DNA from: an uncultured Cohaesibacter sp.
GTDB taxonomy: Bacteria; Pseudomonadota; Alphaproteobacteria; Rhizobiales; Cohaesibacteraceae
NCBI RefSeq assembly: GCF_963678225.1
Contig: NZ_OY782763.1
Span: 248,001-312,000, forward strand
DNA length: 64,000 nucleotides
Direction of reading: 5' to 3'
Under the pieces are notes generated by a model, which worked only from the letters and a program-made list of their open reading frames with translations, was not told the DNA's origin and did not search any database. This document shows, in pieces, positions 31,276 to 40,254 of the stretch; the stretch's first letter is position 1; every line of letters starts with the position of its first letter. The position numbers were made by a program, and so were the translations under genes.

Positions 31276-32112
31276 TCAGTCCACAAAGGCCCGTTCGACG
31301 ACAAAGCTGGCAGGGCGTGCATTGGACCCTTCAACCAGATTGAATTTTTCCAGCATATCCTTGGTATCGTTGAGCATCGCCATGGAGCCGCAAATCATCG
31401 CACGGTCTTCTTCGGGATTGATCGGAGGGACACCCAGATCCTCGAACAGCTTGCCCGATTCCATAAGATCGGTAATGCGTCCCATGCGGGGAAAGTCTTC
31501 GCGTGTCACCGAAGTATAATGAATGAGCCGTCCCTTCGCGAATTCGCCGACCAGAGGGTCATTATTGCAGAGCTCGACCAGCTCCTCACCATATTTCAAC
31601 TCGTCAACCTCGCGACAGGTATGTGTCAGGATCACCTGATCAAACTTTTCATAAGTTTCAGGGTCACGAATGAGCGAGGCGAAAGGCGCAATGCCGGTAC
31701 CGGTAGAGAACATATAGACACGCTTGCCTGGAATAAGTGCATCATTGACCAGTGTACCGGTCGGCTTTTTGCGCATGAGAATCGTGTCGCCGACTTTAAT
31801 CTTCTGCAGATGCTCGGTCAGCGGACCATCTGGCACCTTGATCGAGTAAAACTCGACCTCTTCATCCCATGAAGGGCTGGCAACCGAATAGGCGCGAAAG
31901 ACCGGCCGCTCTGCATTGGGCAGGCCGATCATCACAAATTCACCAGAACGAAAACGGAAACTCGCCGGGCGCGTGATTCTAAACTTGAACAGCCGATCCG
32001 TATAATGCTTCACTTCTGTTACGGTTTCTGCAAACACATTTGCCGGAATCGGAAAGGCCGATTTACTGGCGGCACTGGCGCTAGCTTGAGAAGTCTCATC
32101 TGGCTGCGTCAT
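31276..32112 (-). CDS. fpr: Ferredoxin/flavodoxin-NADP reductase
   Basis: The 278-residue flavoprotein exchanges electrons between NADPH and ferredoxin or flavodoxin, useful for Fe-S assembly, oxidative stress and radical SAM enzymes. The FAD site is FRAYSVASPSWDEEVEFYSIKVP near residue 75. The NADP site includes MFSTGTGIAPFASLIRD near 135 and MICGSMAMLNDTKDML near 240. The C-terminus FVVERAFVD is the bacterial subclass I type (as in Rhodobacter and Azotobacter enzymes). The first 20 residues are Ala/Ser-rich and poorly conserved. It could feed electrons to the glycyl radical activase of region 4, but that is only speculation. Confidence 0.93.
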   Translation of the reverse strand: MTQPDETSQASASAASKSAFPIPANVFAETVTEVKHYTDRLFKFRITRPASFRFRSGEFVMIGLPNAERPVFRAYSVASPSWDEEVEFYSIKVPDGPLTEHLQKIKVGDTILMRKKPTGTLVNDALIPGKRVYMFSTGTGIAPFASLIRDPETYEKFDQVILTHTCREVDELKYGEELVELCNNDPLVGEFAKGRLIHYTSVTREDFPRMGRITDLMESGKLFEDLGVPPINPEEDRAMICGSMAMLNDTKDMLEKFNLVEGSNARPASFVVERAFVD

Positions 32113-33053
32113 TGCTTACTCCTTCAAGTTATTCAGGCCACATCCGCACATATATCTGGACGCGCCTTGCCCTGCTCAGCCGCACGAGCCGGTCTGTTTG
32201 AGAACCGGTTCGAGACGAAATCAGGCCGTTATATCATGTCGATCTGAAAACAAAAGACCATTCAGGGGCTATCTATTGCAATTAGGTTCATTCTAACGAC
32301 TATTCGTCTGCCCCGTCACTAAGCCTGTTGCGGAATTGTTGTTACATTACCTATTTTTCACGTATCGCTCCGAGCAAGAGCAACAATCCGAGATTTTGTA
32401 TCTATTCGCACCCTTGACGGCGCAATCGACCCTTTGAGACCGATTATTAACTATAAGTAGTTTTAACAATGATGATATCCACTGATTTTTATCACATTTT
32501 GAACACAATTTGATTTTGTTGCAGAATAGTCACACCCTTTAAAGCCAAAATTCTCTAGTGATTGTCATGAGATAGGCCAAACCAAAATAGCCATTTCATA
32601 TTCCCATTATATTTCAATATTTTATAACAATATATCTGAATAACATATCTCACTATACAACCGAAATCTTTCTGCGAACCGGCTGCGTTTGATAAAAAAT
32701 CGCCTTCGTCAAGAGAATATATGCGCAAAATTGACATAGCCTTCAGCGGTAAGCATGTAACTTAGAACCACTATATCTGTAGTCATCCAGATAGCGCCAT
32801 CCCGGAAAAGTATGATATTTCAGGCCTGTATTACTACAACCCGTGATAGAACCTTGTTCGATCTAAGGCACGTGCAATATTACAGCCAAAACACAACCTG
32901 TAGTTATTGCATTGACTAATACAATCATTTTGACTACTAAACACTGAGTTGCATTTATTATATCTGCAATCATTATAAATTAATTGATGGCGGACTGCTG
33001 TTTGGAAGGTCACGACGATTGGGAAGCCAGGCCTTGGCTCAGGAGACATTGAA
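32113..33053. other. Long AT-rich region upstream of the curli-like operon
   Basis: These 941 bases have no convincing gene. Two short minus-strand frames (32555-32737 and 32834-33049) lack a ribosome binding site and family resemblance. From about 32280 to 33000 the sequence is strikingly AT-rich compared with its neighbours, with many A/T tracts, like a large regulated promoter with room for nucleoid-associated or several other regulators. A TTGACA-type -35 candidate lies at 32731-32736, but no clear -10 was found at a standard distance. The left end carries the fpr promoter. Confidence 0.55.
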
Positions 33054-33500
33054 TTGAGAATAGCGATTACATTGGCCAGCCTGATGCTCGTTGCAAGTGC
33101 TGCCCACGCATCAGAACTTGTCTACACGCCGGTAAACCCCACGTTTGGTGGTAGCCCGTATAATTCATCTCACCTTTTGTCCATTGCGAGCGCGCAGAGG
33201 TCCGCCACTGCGTCAGACGCCAATGTCAGCAGCGCATCAGGGAGCGGCAGCGGCACAACAAATGACAACACAACGGCCGATCTATTTGTAAGCCAGTTGC
33301 AAAGCCGGTTGCTCTCAGCGCTGGCAAGTCAGGTTACGGAAGCGATCTTCGGGGACGATCCGCAAGATAGCGGCACCATCACTTTTGGTGATACCGAAAT
33401 CACGTTTGATCAGACTGGCGGGTCCATTGCGCTGACTATCACAGATTTCACCGACGGAACCGTCACGAATATTGAAGTTCCTCAATTAGTAACCGACTGA
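33054..33500 (+). CDS. csgF: CsgF-like curli assembly protein
   Basis: The 148-residue secreted protein has a signal peptide (LASLMLVASAAHA). The mature N-terminus contains VYTPVNPTFGGSPYNSSHLLSIA, the segment by which CsgF plugs the CsgG channel. A flexible Ser/Gly/Asn linker (about residues 48-70) and a helix plus a beta-rich C-terminal domain (DTEITFDQTGGSIALTITD) follow. CsgF couples fibre nucleation to secretion at the cell surface. The start is a TTG seven bases after AGGAGA. The csgG gene follows after 15 bases. Confidence 0.93.
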   Translation: MRIAITLASLMLVASAAHASELVYTPVNPTFGGSPYNSSHLLSIASAQRSATASDANVSSASGSGSGTTNDNTTADLFVSQLQSRLLSALASQVTEAIFGDDPQDSGTITFGDTEITFDQTGGSIALTITDFTDGTVTNIEVPQLVTD

Positions 33501-33515
33501 TTTCCGGCGATCATA

Positions 33516-34580
33516 ATGAATAATTTTATCCAATTTCGTTCCAAATCAAAAAAGGCTTCCCGGCGCGTGCTGGCTGCCCCTCTGTTGATCTCGCTGGTTG
33601 CGCTTACAGGATGCGCCACCAACAAGACTTTGATGACAGAAGCTCCACGCGTTGCCGAAGTCAGCGAAGTCAATTTGCGTCTCAGAAACATCCCGGCACC
33701 GAAACATCGCATTCCGGTCGCAGTCTATGACTTCCGGGATGAAACCGGACAATATCGCGAAGCCCAGAACTATCAGCAACTGTCTCGTGCAGTAACCCAA
33801 GGTGGTGTATCGATCCTCATCAAGGCGTTGCAGGATGCAGGCAACCGGCGATGGTTTACCGTTATGGAACGCAACAAGCTGGCAAACTTGCTCAAGGAGC
33901 GCCAGATCATTACGGAAATGCGCCGGCTTTATCGTGGCGAAGAGAAAATCAACGCCAAGGCCCTGCCCCCGCTTAAACATGCAGCCATCATCATCGAAGG
34001 CGGCATCATCGGCTATAACCACAATGTACAGACTGGCGGCATAGGTGCTTCCTATCTGGGCATCACGGGTGACAGCGATTATTCCAAGGACGAGATCACG
34101 GTTTCCTTGCGGGCCATCTCGACCAAGACTGGCGAAGTGCTCACCACGGTCACAGCCAGAAAAACGGTGGTATCGGTTGGCCTCCAGGCTTCGGTCTTCC
34201 GTTACGTGAAACTGGATGAGTTGCTGCAGGCCGAAGGCGGCTTCACCAACAACGAGCCTAGCCAGATTGCTCTGGAATCCGCAGTCGAAAAAGCGGTTGA
34301 AGCGTTGATTGTCGAAGGCGTCGAATTGGATATCTGGCAATTCAAGGATCCGCAATATGGCTCCTCCTACGTGCAGACCCTGCAATCGGAACAATATAAA
34401 GAGACCGATAGCGCAGAGCCAGTGCCCATGGCGGAACCGGAAACAAAAAACGCAACCACGATTTCAGCCACGGTGCCCAAACTGGTTGTAAGCAGAGCTG
34501 TGCGCCCCCAGCCGGAAGTAAGACAGACAACAAGAAGATTACCTCCGCCATACTCAAGCAATGAAGATCCTTTAGGTTAA
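33516..34580 (+). CDS. csgG: CsgG-like outer-membrane curli secretion lipoprotein
   Basis: The 354-residue protein has a lipoprotein signal ending LLISLVALTGC with the lipid-attachment Cys33. The CsgG core follows: VAVYDFRDETGQY, a QNYQQLSRAVTQGG segment that corresponds by eye to the channel constriction, RRWFTVMERNKLANLLKERQII and AAIIIEGGIIGYNH. It continues with EITVSLRAISTKTGEVL and the C-terminal IALESAVEKAVEALI. It forms the nonameric pore for curlin export. The protein is longer than E. coli CsgG by about 75 residues, mostly a Pro/Thr-rich C-terminal tail after residue 290. Confidence 0.95.
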   Translation: MNNFIQFRSKSKKASRRVLAAPLLISLVALTGCATNKTLMTEAPRVAEVSEVNLRLRNIPAPKHRIPVAVYDFRDETGQYREAQNYQQLSRAVTQGGVSILIKALQDAGNRRWFTVMERNKLANLLKERQIITEMRRLYRGEEKINAKALPPLKHAAIIIEGGIIGYNHNVQTGGIGASYLGITGDSDYSKDEITVSLRAISTKTGEVLTTVTARKTVVSVGLQASVFRYVKLDELLQAEGGFTNNEPSQIALESAVEKAVEALIVEGVELDIWQFKDPQYGSSYVQTLQSEQYKETDSAEPVPMAEPETKNATTISATVPKLVVSRAVRPQPEVRQTTRRLPPPYSSNEDPLG

Positions 34581-34886
34581 AAATACACAAAATATCCGAC
34601 AACAGTTGTATTAAGTTGTATAGGGCGGAGACTGTCATAGTTTCCAGCCCTATTTTTATTTAGATTCGGCAGTTAACCATCTGAATTAAACTTAAAAATA
34701 CAAACCTATTACAATTTTAATTAAATTTATTATTTCATATTGACTTATAAAGTTAAGAAGAGGTAAATGATTGTACTGCCGCCAATATATTTTCGATGGT
34801 TGCATTTTGACCATGTCTGAAGGCGAGCATCAGCTGCTCAGGTGGGTGGCAAGTTTGAGAAACGTTATTCATATTGGAGACATCAA
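34581..34886. other. AT-rich intergenic region between csgG and the first curlin gene
   Basis: These 306 bases are AT-rich and may hold a separate promoter for the curlin genes. A TTAACCAT octamer is at 34673-34680. No gene was seen; the in-frame extension to 34842 is discarded because the true start at 34887 has GGAGA and a signal peptide behind it. Confidence 0.5.
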
Positions 34887-36428
34887 ATGACCAAAATTCG
34901 TTTGGCACTTCTAGCCGCAGTAGCATCGGGAGTTATCGGAGGAGGATACGCATTCGCTGCTGGCGGCAACGACGCCGCTATCCGCCAGAATGGTGACGGC
35001 AACGTGGCCTCGATCAACCAGAGTGCAGGCACCGACAACCAGTTCAACAACACCGGCCCAAGCGACGCAAGCGCAGCATTTCAGGATGGTAACAACAACT
35101 CCATCACCGCAGTGCAAAGCGGCTCATCGAACGCAGTCGGCTTGACCGGCAACCAGTTCAATACAATTGAGGCCGTTACCGGCAAAATCGGACATACAAG
35201 CGTTAATCGCCCAGGCTGGGGAGTCCCTGCCCAAAATTACGATGCAGACGCTACAACCGGTGTCGCTCAGATCGGTGACGATAACAGCCTAGACGTAACT
35301 CAGGAAATCGGTGGCAACATCGTTGGCGGCGTGGTTCAGTTCAGTTCTTCAGCCAGGAGTGTCGCAGGCCAGAAAAACGAACTCGAAATCAATCAGCTTG
35401 GTGGGTCCGGCAACAGAATCAATCAAGTCTTGCAGGCTGTGGCTCAGGGGTCTCAAAACACGGCAACCATCACGCAGGATGGCTCAGGCAACGTGATCAA
35501 TGCTGTCAACCAGATCGGCCTTAATGTCTCAGGCTCCAATTCCGACGTGAATAGCATCACAGCCACGATTATTGGCGACAGCAACGGCACCGCCGCACTG
35601 TCTCGCAAAGCTTCGGCCTCTGGCGCTGCAACCAGCGAATTGAATCAGATGGGTGAAGACAACAGCATCACCCTGAATATCGACGGTAGCTTAAACGCCT
35701 TCGGTGTAACTCAGAACAACTATGGCGGTGGACGCAACACCCTTTCCGCTCTCAAGATCACCGGCGACAGCAACCAGTTGGGTGTCTTGCAGGACGCCAA
35801 CAAAGCCTCTGGCAACCACAATACTCTCACGATCAGCGAAATTGATGGCAACAACAACAATATCGGCGTGAAGCAGATTGGCAACAACTCAGGCACCATT
35901 GATCTGCAGTCGGCTAGCAACAGCAACCTGATCGGTCTTTCCCAGACCGGTACCAACAGCGCCACGATTACCATCACATCAGGTGACAGTAACGACTTTG
36001 ACGCTCTGCAGGAAGACTACAACCAGCTGACCATCACGGCAAACGGTAGCTCCAACATCCTGAAAACCATGCAGACCGCATCAGTCTCAGGTACTGACAA
36101 CGAGTTGACCGTCGATATCCTTGGTTCAAGCAACAACACGACAGGCTTCAGCACGGCGAACGCAGCCGATGCTATTGGCCTGGCAGCAGGCGAGCTCGTC
36201 CAGACCGGTTATGGCAACGAAGCAACCATTACCGTTGGCGACTCTCTCGCTTCCACTAATAGCAACAACAACTCCTTCGCTCTGAGCCAGTTGGGCAACC
36301 TGAACGAAGCGACCATCTCTATCTCCGGCGGCGATTCTAACCAGGTAGCCGTACTGCAGAGTGGTAATTCCAACAACTCGGTCGTAACCCAGACAGGGTC
36401 TTCCAACGTGGTTGGCATCGCTCAGTAA
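34887..36428 (+). CDS. Large curlin-repeat secreted protein 1
   Basis: The 513-residue protein has a signal peptide (MTKIRLALLAAVASGVIGGG, ending about AFA). The rest is built of curlin-type repeats with Gln/Asn ladders (for example IRQNGDGNVASINQ, GSSNAVGL, IGNNSGTIDLQ and ITITSGDSNDFDALQ). Units of about 20-24 residues alternate between a classic Q-x-G-x-x-N strand pair and an I-x-I-x-G-D-x-N strand without the second Gln. E. coli CsgA has five units; this protein has about twenty. The last 75 residues (from AAGELVQTGYGN to SSNVVGIAQ) are strongly shared with the next paralogue. It should form a functional amyloid exported through CsgG. Confidence 0.88.
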   Translation: MTKIRLALLAAVASGVIGGGYAFAAGGNDAAIRQNGDGNVASINQSAGTDNQFNNTGPSDASAAFQDGNNNSITAVQSGSSNAVGLTGNQFNTIEAVTGKIGHTSVNRPGWGVPAQNYDADATTGVAQIGDDNSLDVTQEIGGNIVGGVVQFSSSARSVAGQKNELEINQLGGSGNRINQVLQAVAQGSQNTATITQDGSGNVINAVNQIGLNVSGSNSDVNSITATIIGDSNGTAALSRKASASGAATSELNQMGEDNSITLNIDGSLNAFGVTQNNYGGGRNTLSALKITGDSNQLGVLQDANKASGNHNTLTISEIDGNNNNIGVKQIGNNSGTIDLQSASNSNLIGLSQTGTNSATITITSGDSNDFDALQEDYNQLTITANGSSNILKTMQTASVSGTDNELTVDILGSSNNTTGFSTANAADAIGLAAGELVQTGYGNEATITVGDSLASTNSNNNSFALSQLGNLNEATISISGGDSNQVAVLQSGNSNNSVVTQTGSSNVVGIAQ

Positions 36429-36451
36429 GAGCTATTCGAAATGGATAAAGA

Positions 36452-36479
36452 CCGGAGGGACGCACTCACGCCCCTCCGG
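36452..36479 (+). other. Hairpin between curlin genes 1 and 2
   Basis: CCGGAGGG / CCCTCCGG forms a perfect 8-bp stem with a 12-base loop and no T-run after it. It is more likely an mRNA-stabilising or attenuating element than a full terminator. Confidence 0.5.
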
Positions 36480-36584
36480 CCACATGTGGCAAGAGCCGCG
36501 AAATCATTTTTAAGTTCATCGTGAGGGCCAACAAAGGCTTTCCGGTGGCTCAATTTTTAAGAAGTAATTTTTTGGAGAGAATAA

Positions 36585-38435
36585 ATGAACAAGGTTCGTT
36601 TGGCTTTGCTGGCAACCGCTGCAACAGGTGTTATTTCCGCCGCAGGTCTGGCTTTCGCAGCAAATAATGACGCATTCGTGGAGCAAAATGGCAGCAGCAA
36701 CACCGCGTCCATCAACCAGACCAACGCCGGAGCGGAAACGCAGGACAACAAAGTAGGCAGCAGCACTAATGTCGTCCTTCAGGATGGAGACCAGAACACG
36801 CTGGATATCATCCAGAGTGGGGACAGCAACCAGATCGGGCTTCAGGGCAACGGCGTGGATCAACTGGGCGATGGCAACAATTTCGACGCCCTGCAATCCT
36901 CGAACAGCAACGTCATCGGCTCCGTGCAGCAAGTGGAAAGCACCGCAACCGGGGCAACGGGAACAAACGAACTGACAATCACCCAAAAGGGTGGAGCCTC
37001 GAACCTCGTGACCGCCGTGTCTCAGGAAACCACGGCCAACGGCACCAACTCAGCCGAAGTCACACAAAATGGCGCGGGCAACAGGCTTAAAACGCTAGGC
37101 CAGTTCAATAATGGTGCCGGCACCAACTCGGTCACCGTTTCGATCACCGGCGACAATAATGGCACTGCCGATAGTCTTACCAACTATGCCTCATTGGCAA
37201 ATGTGAATGGCAGTGAAATCACCCAGTCCGGCACAGACAACAGCATTGAACTGATCATCTCTGGTAACAGCAACCAGTTCGGAGCAGCCCAGACAAACGA
37301 TGCCGGCGGGACCAATATCCTGCAAACGTTGGACGTGGTTGGAGACCAGAACGAAATCGGCGTTTCCCAAACGGCTCATTCTGCCACCGACACCAACAGC
37401 TTGACCATCAACAAGATTATCGGAAACAACAACAATGTTGGGGCCAACCAACAGGGTTACGGTTCGAATACCGGTACGATTACCCTCGGAGCCAACAGCA
37501 ACAACAACTGGGCCAAGCTAATCCAAAGCAACGGTGCAAAAGGAACAATCACCGTGCATGCTGGGGATTTCAACCGGCTATCTGTCGAACAGTATCAAGC
37601 CTCCACGGTTGATAATGACGCTGAAATGGAAGTTACGTCTACCAACAAGACACGGGGCAACAACCATCTCTACATTCGTCAGTGGGGCAATGCGGAAGTT
37701 GCCAAAACCTCGGTAGTTGGCGACTACAACTTTTCTGATATGCAACAAACAGCAAGCGACAATTATGCAAAGCTGACCATCACAGGCGACAGCAACAAGA
37801 ACTTCACCTATCAGAACAAGTATAGCACGGACAATACTGCCACCATAACGATTGATGGAGACAGCAACAAGGCAAGAACCAATCAACAGGATTACGGGTC
37901 TGACAATAATGTCGCCATCGACATAACTGGTAACAACAACTCGGTAGAAGACCACCAGTTGGCCAGCACAAAAGCTGATCTGGATGTCGACATCAATGGA
38001 TCTGACAACGCAATCCTGTCTACTCAGCAGACAGCTTCACTAAGCTCTGTGTCCTTCGACATCACTGGCAATAGCAACAACTTCGACGCCACACAAAGTC
38101 TCAGCACGGGCGACGCCATGTCGGTAACGATTTATGGCGACAACAACGGCAAGGGCACCTGGACCCTTAACGGTGCCGCCGAGGCAGTCAACCTGATAAG
38201 TGGTGAGCTGAGCCAGTCCGGGTCCAACAACGTGATGGACATCGCTATCGGCTCATCATTGCTCGGCAGCTCCAATAACCTTGTTGCAGCCCAGCAGAAT
38301 GGGGACAGCAACTCCATCGACGTTAGCATTTCTGACGGCAGCTTCAACGAAGTGGCCATCAGCCAGCAAGGCAACGGCAACATCTCCGTTGTCAATCAGG
38401 TGGGCTCTTCCAACATCGTTGGCATCAGCCAGTAA
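36585..38435 (+). CDS. Large curlin-repeat secreted protein 2
   Basis: The 616-residue paralogue of protein 1 begins MNKVRLALLATAATGVISAAG (signal peptide to about AFA). The body is more than twenty Asn/Gln/Gly-rich units such as IIQSGDSNQIGLQ, ITQSGTDNSIELI, ITGDSNKNFTYQ and IDGDSNKARTNQ. The middle (about 320-480) is less regular, with charged and aromatic positions (YIRQWGNAEVAKTSV). The C-terminal 75 residues match protein 1 and end SSNIVGISQ. The start follows TTTGGAGAGAATAA. It is probably cotranscribed with protein 1. Which of the large proteins is the main fibre subunit cannot be told. Confidence 0.88.
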   Translation: MNKVRLALLATAATGVISAAGLAFAANNDAFVEQNGSSNTASINQTNAGAETQDNKVGSSTNVVLQDGDQNTLDIIQSGDSNQIGLQGNGVDQLGDGNNFDALQSSNSNVIGSVQQVESTATGATGTNELTITQKGGASNLVTAVSQETTANGTNSAEVTQNGAGNRLKTLGQFNNGAGTNSVTVSITGDNNGTADSLTNYASLANVNGSEITQSGTDNSIELIISGNSNQFGAAQTNDAGGTNILQTLDVVGDQNEIGVSQTAHSATDTNSLTINKIIGNNNNVGANQQGYGSNTGTITLGANSNNNWAKLIQSNGAKGTITVHAGDFNRLSVEQYQASTVDNDAEMEVTSTNKTRGNNHLYIRQWGNAEVAKTSVVGDYNFSDMQQTASDNYAKLTITGDSNKNFTYQNKYSTDNTATITIDGDSNKARTNQQDYGSDNNVAIDITGNNNSVEDHQLASTKADLDVDINGSDNAILSTQQTASLSSVSFDITGNSNNFDATQSLSTGDAMSVTIYGDNNGKGTWTLNGAAEAVNLISGELSQSGSNNVMDIAIGSSLLGSSNNLVAAQQNGDSNSIDVSISDGSFNEVAISQQGNGNISVVNQVGSSNIVGISQ

Positions 38436-38472
38436 ACGCCTTGAGTGAAGTTGCATGCAAAGCAAGCATATA

Positions 38473-38496
38473 GAATGGGCGACCCCTCGCCTATTC
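38473..38496 (+). other. Hairpin between curlin genes 2 and 3
   Basis: GAATGGGCGA-CCCC-TCGCCTATTC forms a 10-bp stem (one G-U pair in RNA) with a CCCC loop and no long T-run. Confidence 0.5.
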
Positions 38497-38539
38497 GTCA
38501 TCGGTTCAAAAGTAAAGTGAAAGCCACAAAGGCAGTCTT

Positions 38540-40093
38540 ATGAAACATTTCAGTTCTTATTCGTTAGCGCCAGTTCTGACACTGATTATGGTTGCTTATG
38601 GACCGGCGACGCTGGCTGATGAAAATGAGGTCTATCTCGGGCAAACCGGTGTAACCAACGTCATCGATATCGATCAGGTTGGCAATTCGAACAAGGTTGG
38701 CGCGAACGAGACTGCAATATTCATTTCTCAGCAAGGCACCAGCAATGGCATAACCATTTCACAATCAGGATATGCCAACGAAGCTGGCGCCAGCGCCGCA
38801 ACAGGCCGTTTGGGCCTGCAGGGTCTTTACCAGACGGGTAGCCAGAACGCGCTTGATATCAAGCAGGAAAATGACAACGCCCTTGGCATGAACCGCATCG
38901 GCGCAATCTCGCAGGACTCGCCTGCCACCTATGCCTCCAGTGTGAGCAACAGCCTTACGATCATCCAGTCTCACAATGCGATCGATGGAACTGCAGGATC
39001 AGAAGATGGACAAGGCAACCATAGCATCGGCGAAATCCAGCAAATCCAGACAAGTACAAACGGAGCCAGCAACACCGCGGTCATCAGACAGTTTGATGGC
39101 GCAGAAGATGCCTATGATGGAAACCGGATTGGATGGTTCGTTCAGAATGGTAGCGGCAACATTGCCAGTGTGACACAACAATATCGCGGCAACATCCTCA
39201 ATACCTTCCGCCAATATGGCCAATCGAATGAAGCCACCATCTTCCAGCATTCGGGAACAGAAAACCGCATAGCCCAGTATGATCAGGTCGGCAGCTTCAA
39301 CAGGGCTTCCGTTGCCATGATTGGCTCGCGCAACATGCTTTGGTCTCTGATCCAGAATAACGACCTTGTCAGCATCACTGGCAATCTGGCCACCATTACG
39401 CTTGAAGGCGACGACAATGGCGGCGATGGGTTTGGCGGCTTGGGACAGTTCACCAAGGAGAACACCAAGCAGCTGCAGGTATCTCAAGGTGAGGTCAAGC
39501 AGTTGGGAGACCACAACACGCTCAACATGGTAACCACCGATGCCTCGACCATGACAGCCTATGGCTTTGTGCAGGATGGCGACGGCAACTGGCTGAGCGG
39601 CACCGTAGACGGGATCGAAAACGAGGTAGCCTCCTCCCAGATCGGGGATGGCAACCGGCTCAACTTCGTGCAGACGGGTGACAAAAACAGCGTGGCCGTC
39701 ACTTATAAGGGCAAAGACAACGAGCTGGATGCAAAACAGACCGGGGATGAGAATAGCATGACTGTTTCGTTTGATGGCGCGGTCACCCCCCTCTCCCGCA
39801 GCGACCAAACCAACGATGCTGCGCTCGGAGGTTTCACAGATCTTGTGCTCGCCTCATCCGGCACGCTTACACCCGGGCAAGCGATGCAAACCGGCGACCT
39901 CAATGTTGCATCTATTCAAGTCAATGGCGGCAGCTTTAACAAATTCGCTTTTTCGCAGACAGGTGATCAAAACATGATTGATGGCGCGATAACCGGTTTA
40001 TCGAACCAATCCGCGGTGATACAATCCAACAACGATAACTATGCCTATTACCGCCAAACGGGCAATTACAACCAACTTATCATCCTGCAGTAG
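38540..40093 (+). CDS. Large curlin-repeat secreted protein 3
   Basis: The 517-residue secreted protein has a signal peptide (HFSSYSLAPVLTLIMVAYGPATLA). Its curlin repeats are more varied than in proteins 1 and 2: YLGQTGVTNVIDIDQVGNSN, ISQQGTSNGITISQSGYAN, VQNGSGNIASVTQQYRGN, IFQHSGTENRIAQYDQVGS and FVQTGDKNSVAVTYKGKDN. It is richer in Tyr and Asp. The C-terminal module (PGQAMQTGDLNVASIQVNGG to YNQLIILQ) is again the shared end module. It may be a nucleator or a second fibre component. The start has AAAGGCAGTCTT upstream. Confidence 0.87.
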   Translation: MKHFSSYSLAPVLTLIMVAYGPATLADENEVYLGQTGVTNVIDIDQVGNSNKVGANETAIFISQQGTSNGITISQSGYANEAGASAATGRLGLQGLYQTGSQNALDIKQENDNALGMNRIGAISQDSPATYASSVSNSLTIIQSHNAIDGTAGSEDGQGNHSIGEIQQIQTSTNGASNTAVIRQFDGAEDAYDGNRIGWFVQNGSGNIASVTQQYRGNILNTFRQYGQSNEATIFQHSGTENRIAQYDQVGSFNRASVAMIGSRNMLWSLIQNNDLVSITGNLATITLEGDDNGGDGFGGLGQFTKENTKQLQVSQGEVKQLGDHNTLNMVTTDASTMTAYGFVQDGDGNWLSGTVDGIENEVASSQIGDGNRLNFVQTGDKNSVAVTYKGKDNELDAKQTGDENSMTVSFDGAVTPLSRSDQTNDAALGGFTDLVLASSGTLTPGQAMQTGDLNVASIQVNGGSFNKFAFSQTGDQNMIDGAITGLSNQSAVIQSNNDNYAYYRQTGNYNQLIILQ

Positions 40094-40254
40094 AGGCTAT
40101 TGGTGTTTTTCAATCACTCTACCACAGGCTTTAACGCAAGATTCACTTCAATCTCAAGAAAAGGCTCCGATCAGCCATTCGATAGGACGCCATAAAATCT
40201 GATTAAAGAAATACCTGTTCTAATCGCTTCAAACAAAAGCAAAGGAACAGGGAC

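Noticed and set aside
32555-33049. Two short minus-strand frames in the AT-rich csg leader
   Set aside because: They have no ribosome binding site, AT-driven amino-acid composition and no family resemblance.
34842-34886. Upstream in-frame start for curlin protein 1
   Set aside because: It adds 15 polar residues ahead of the signal peptide and has no ribosome binding site. ATG 34887 has GGAGA and begins the signal peptide directly.
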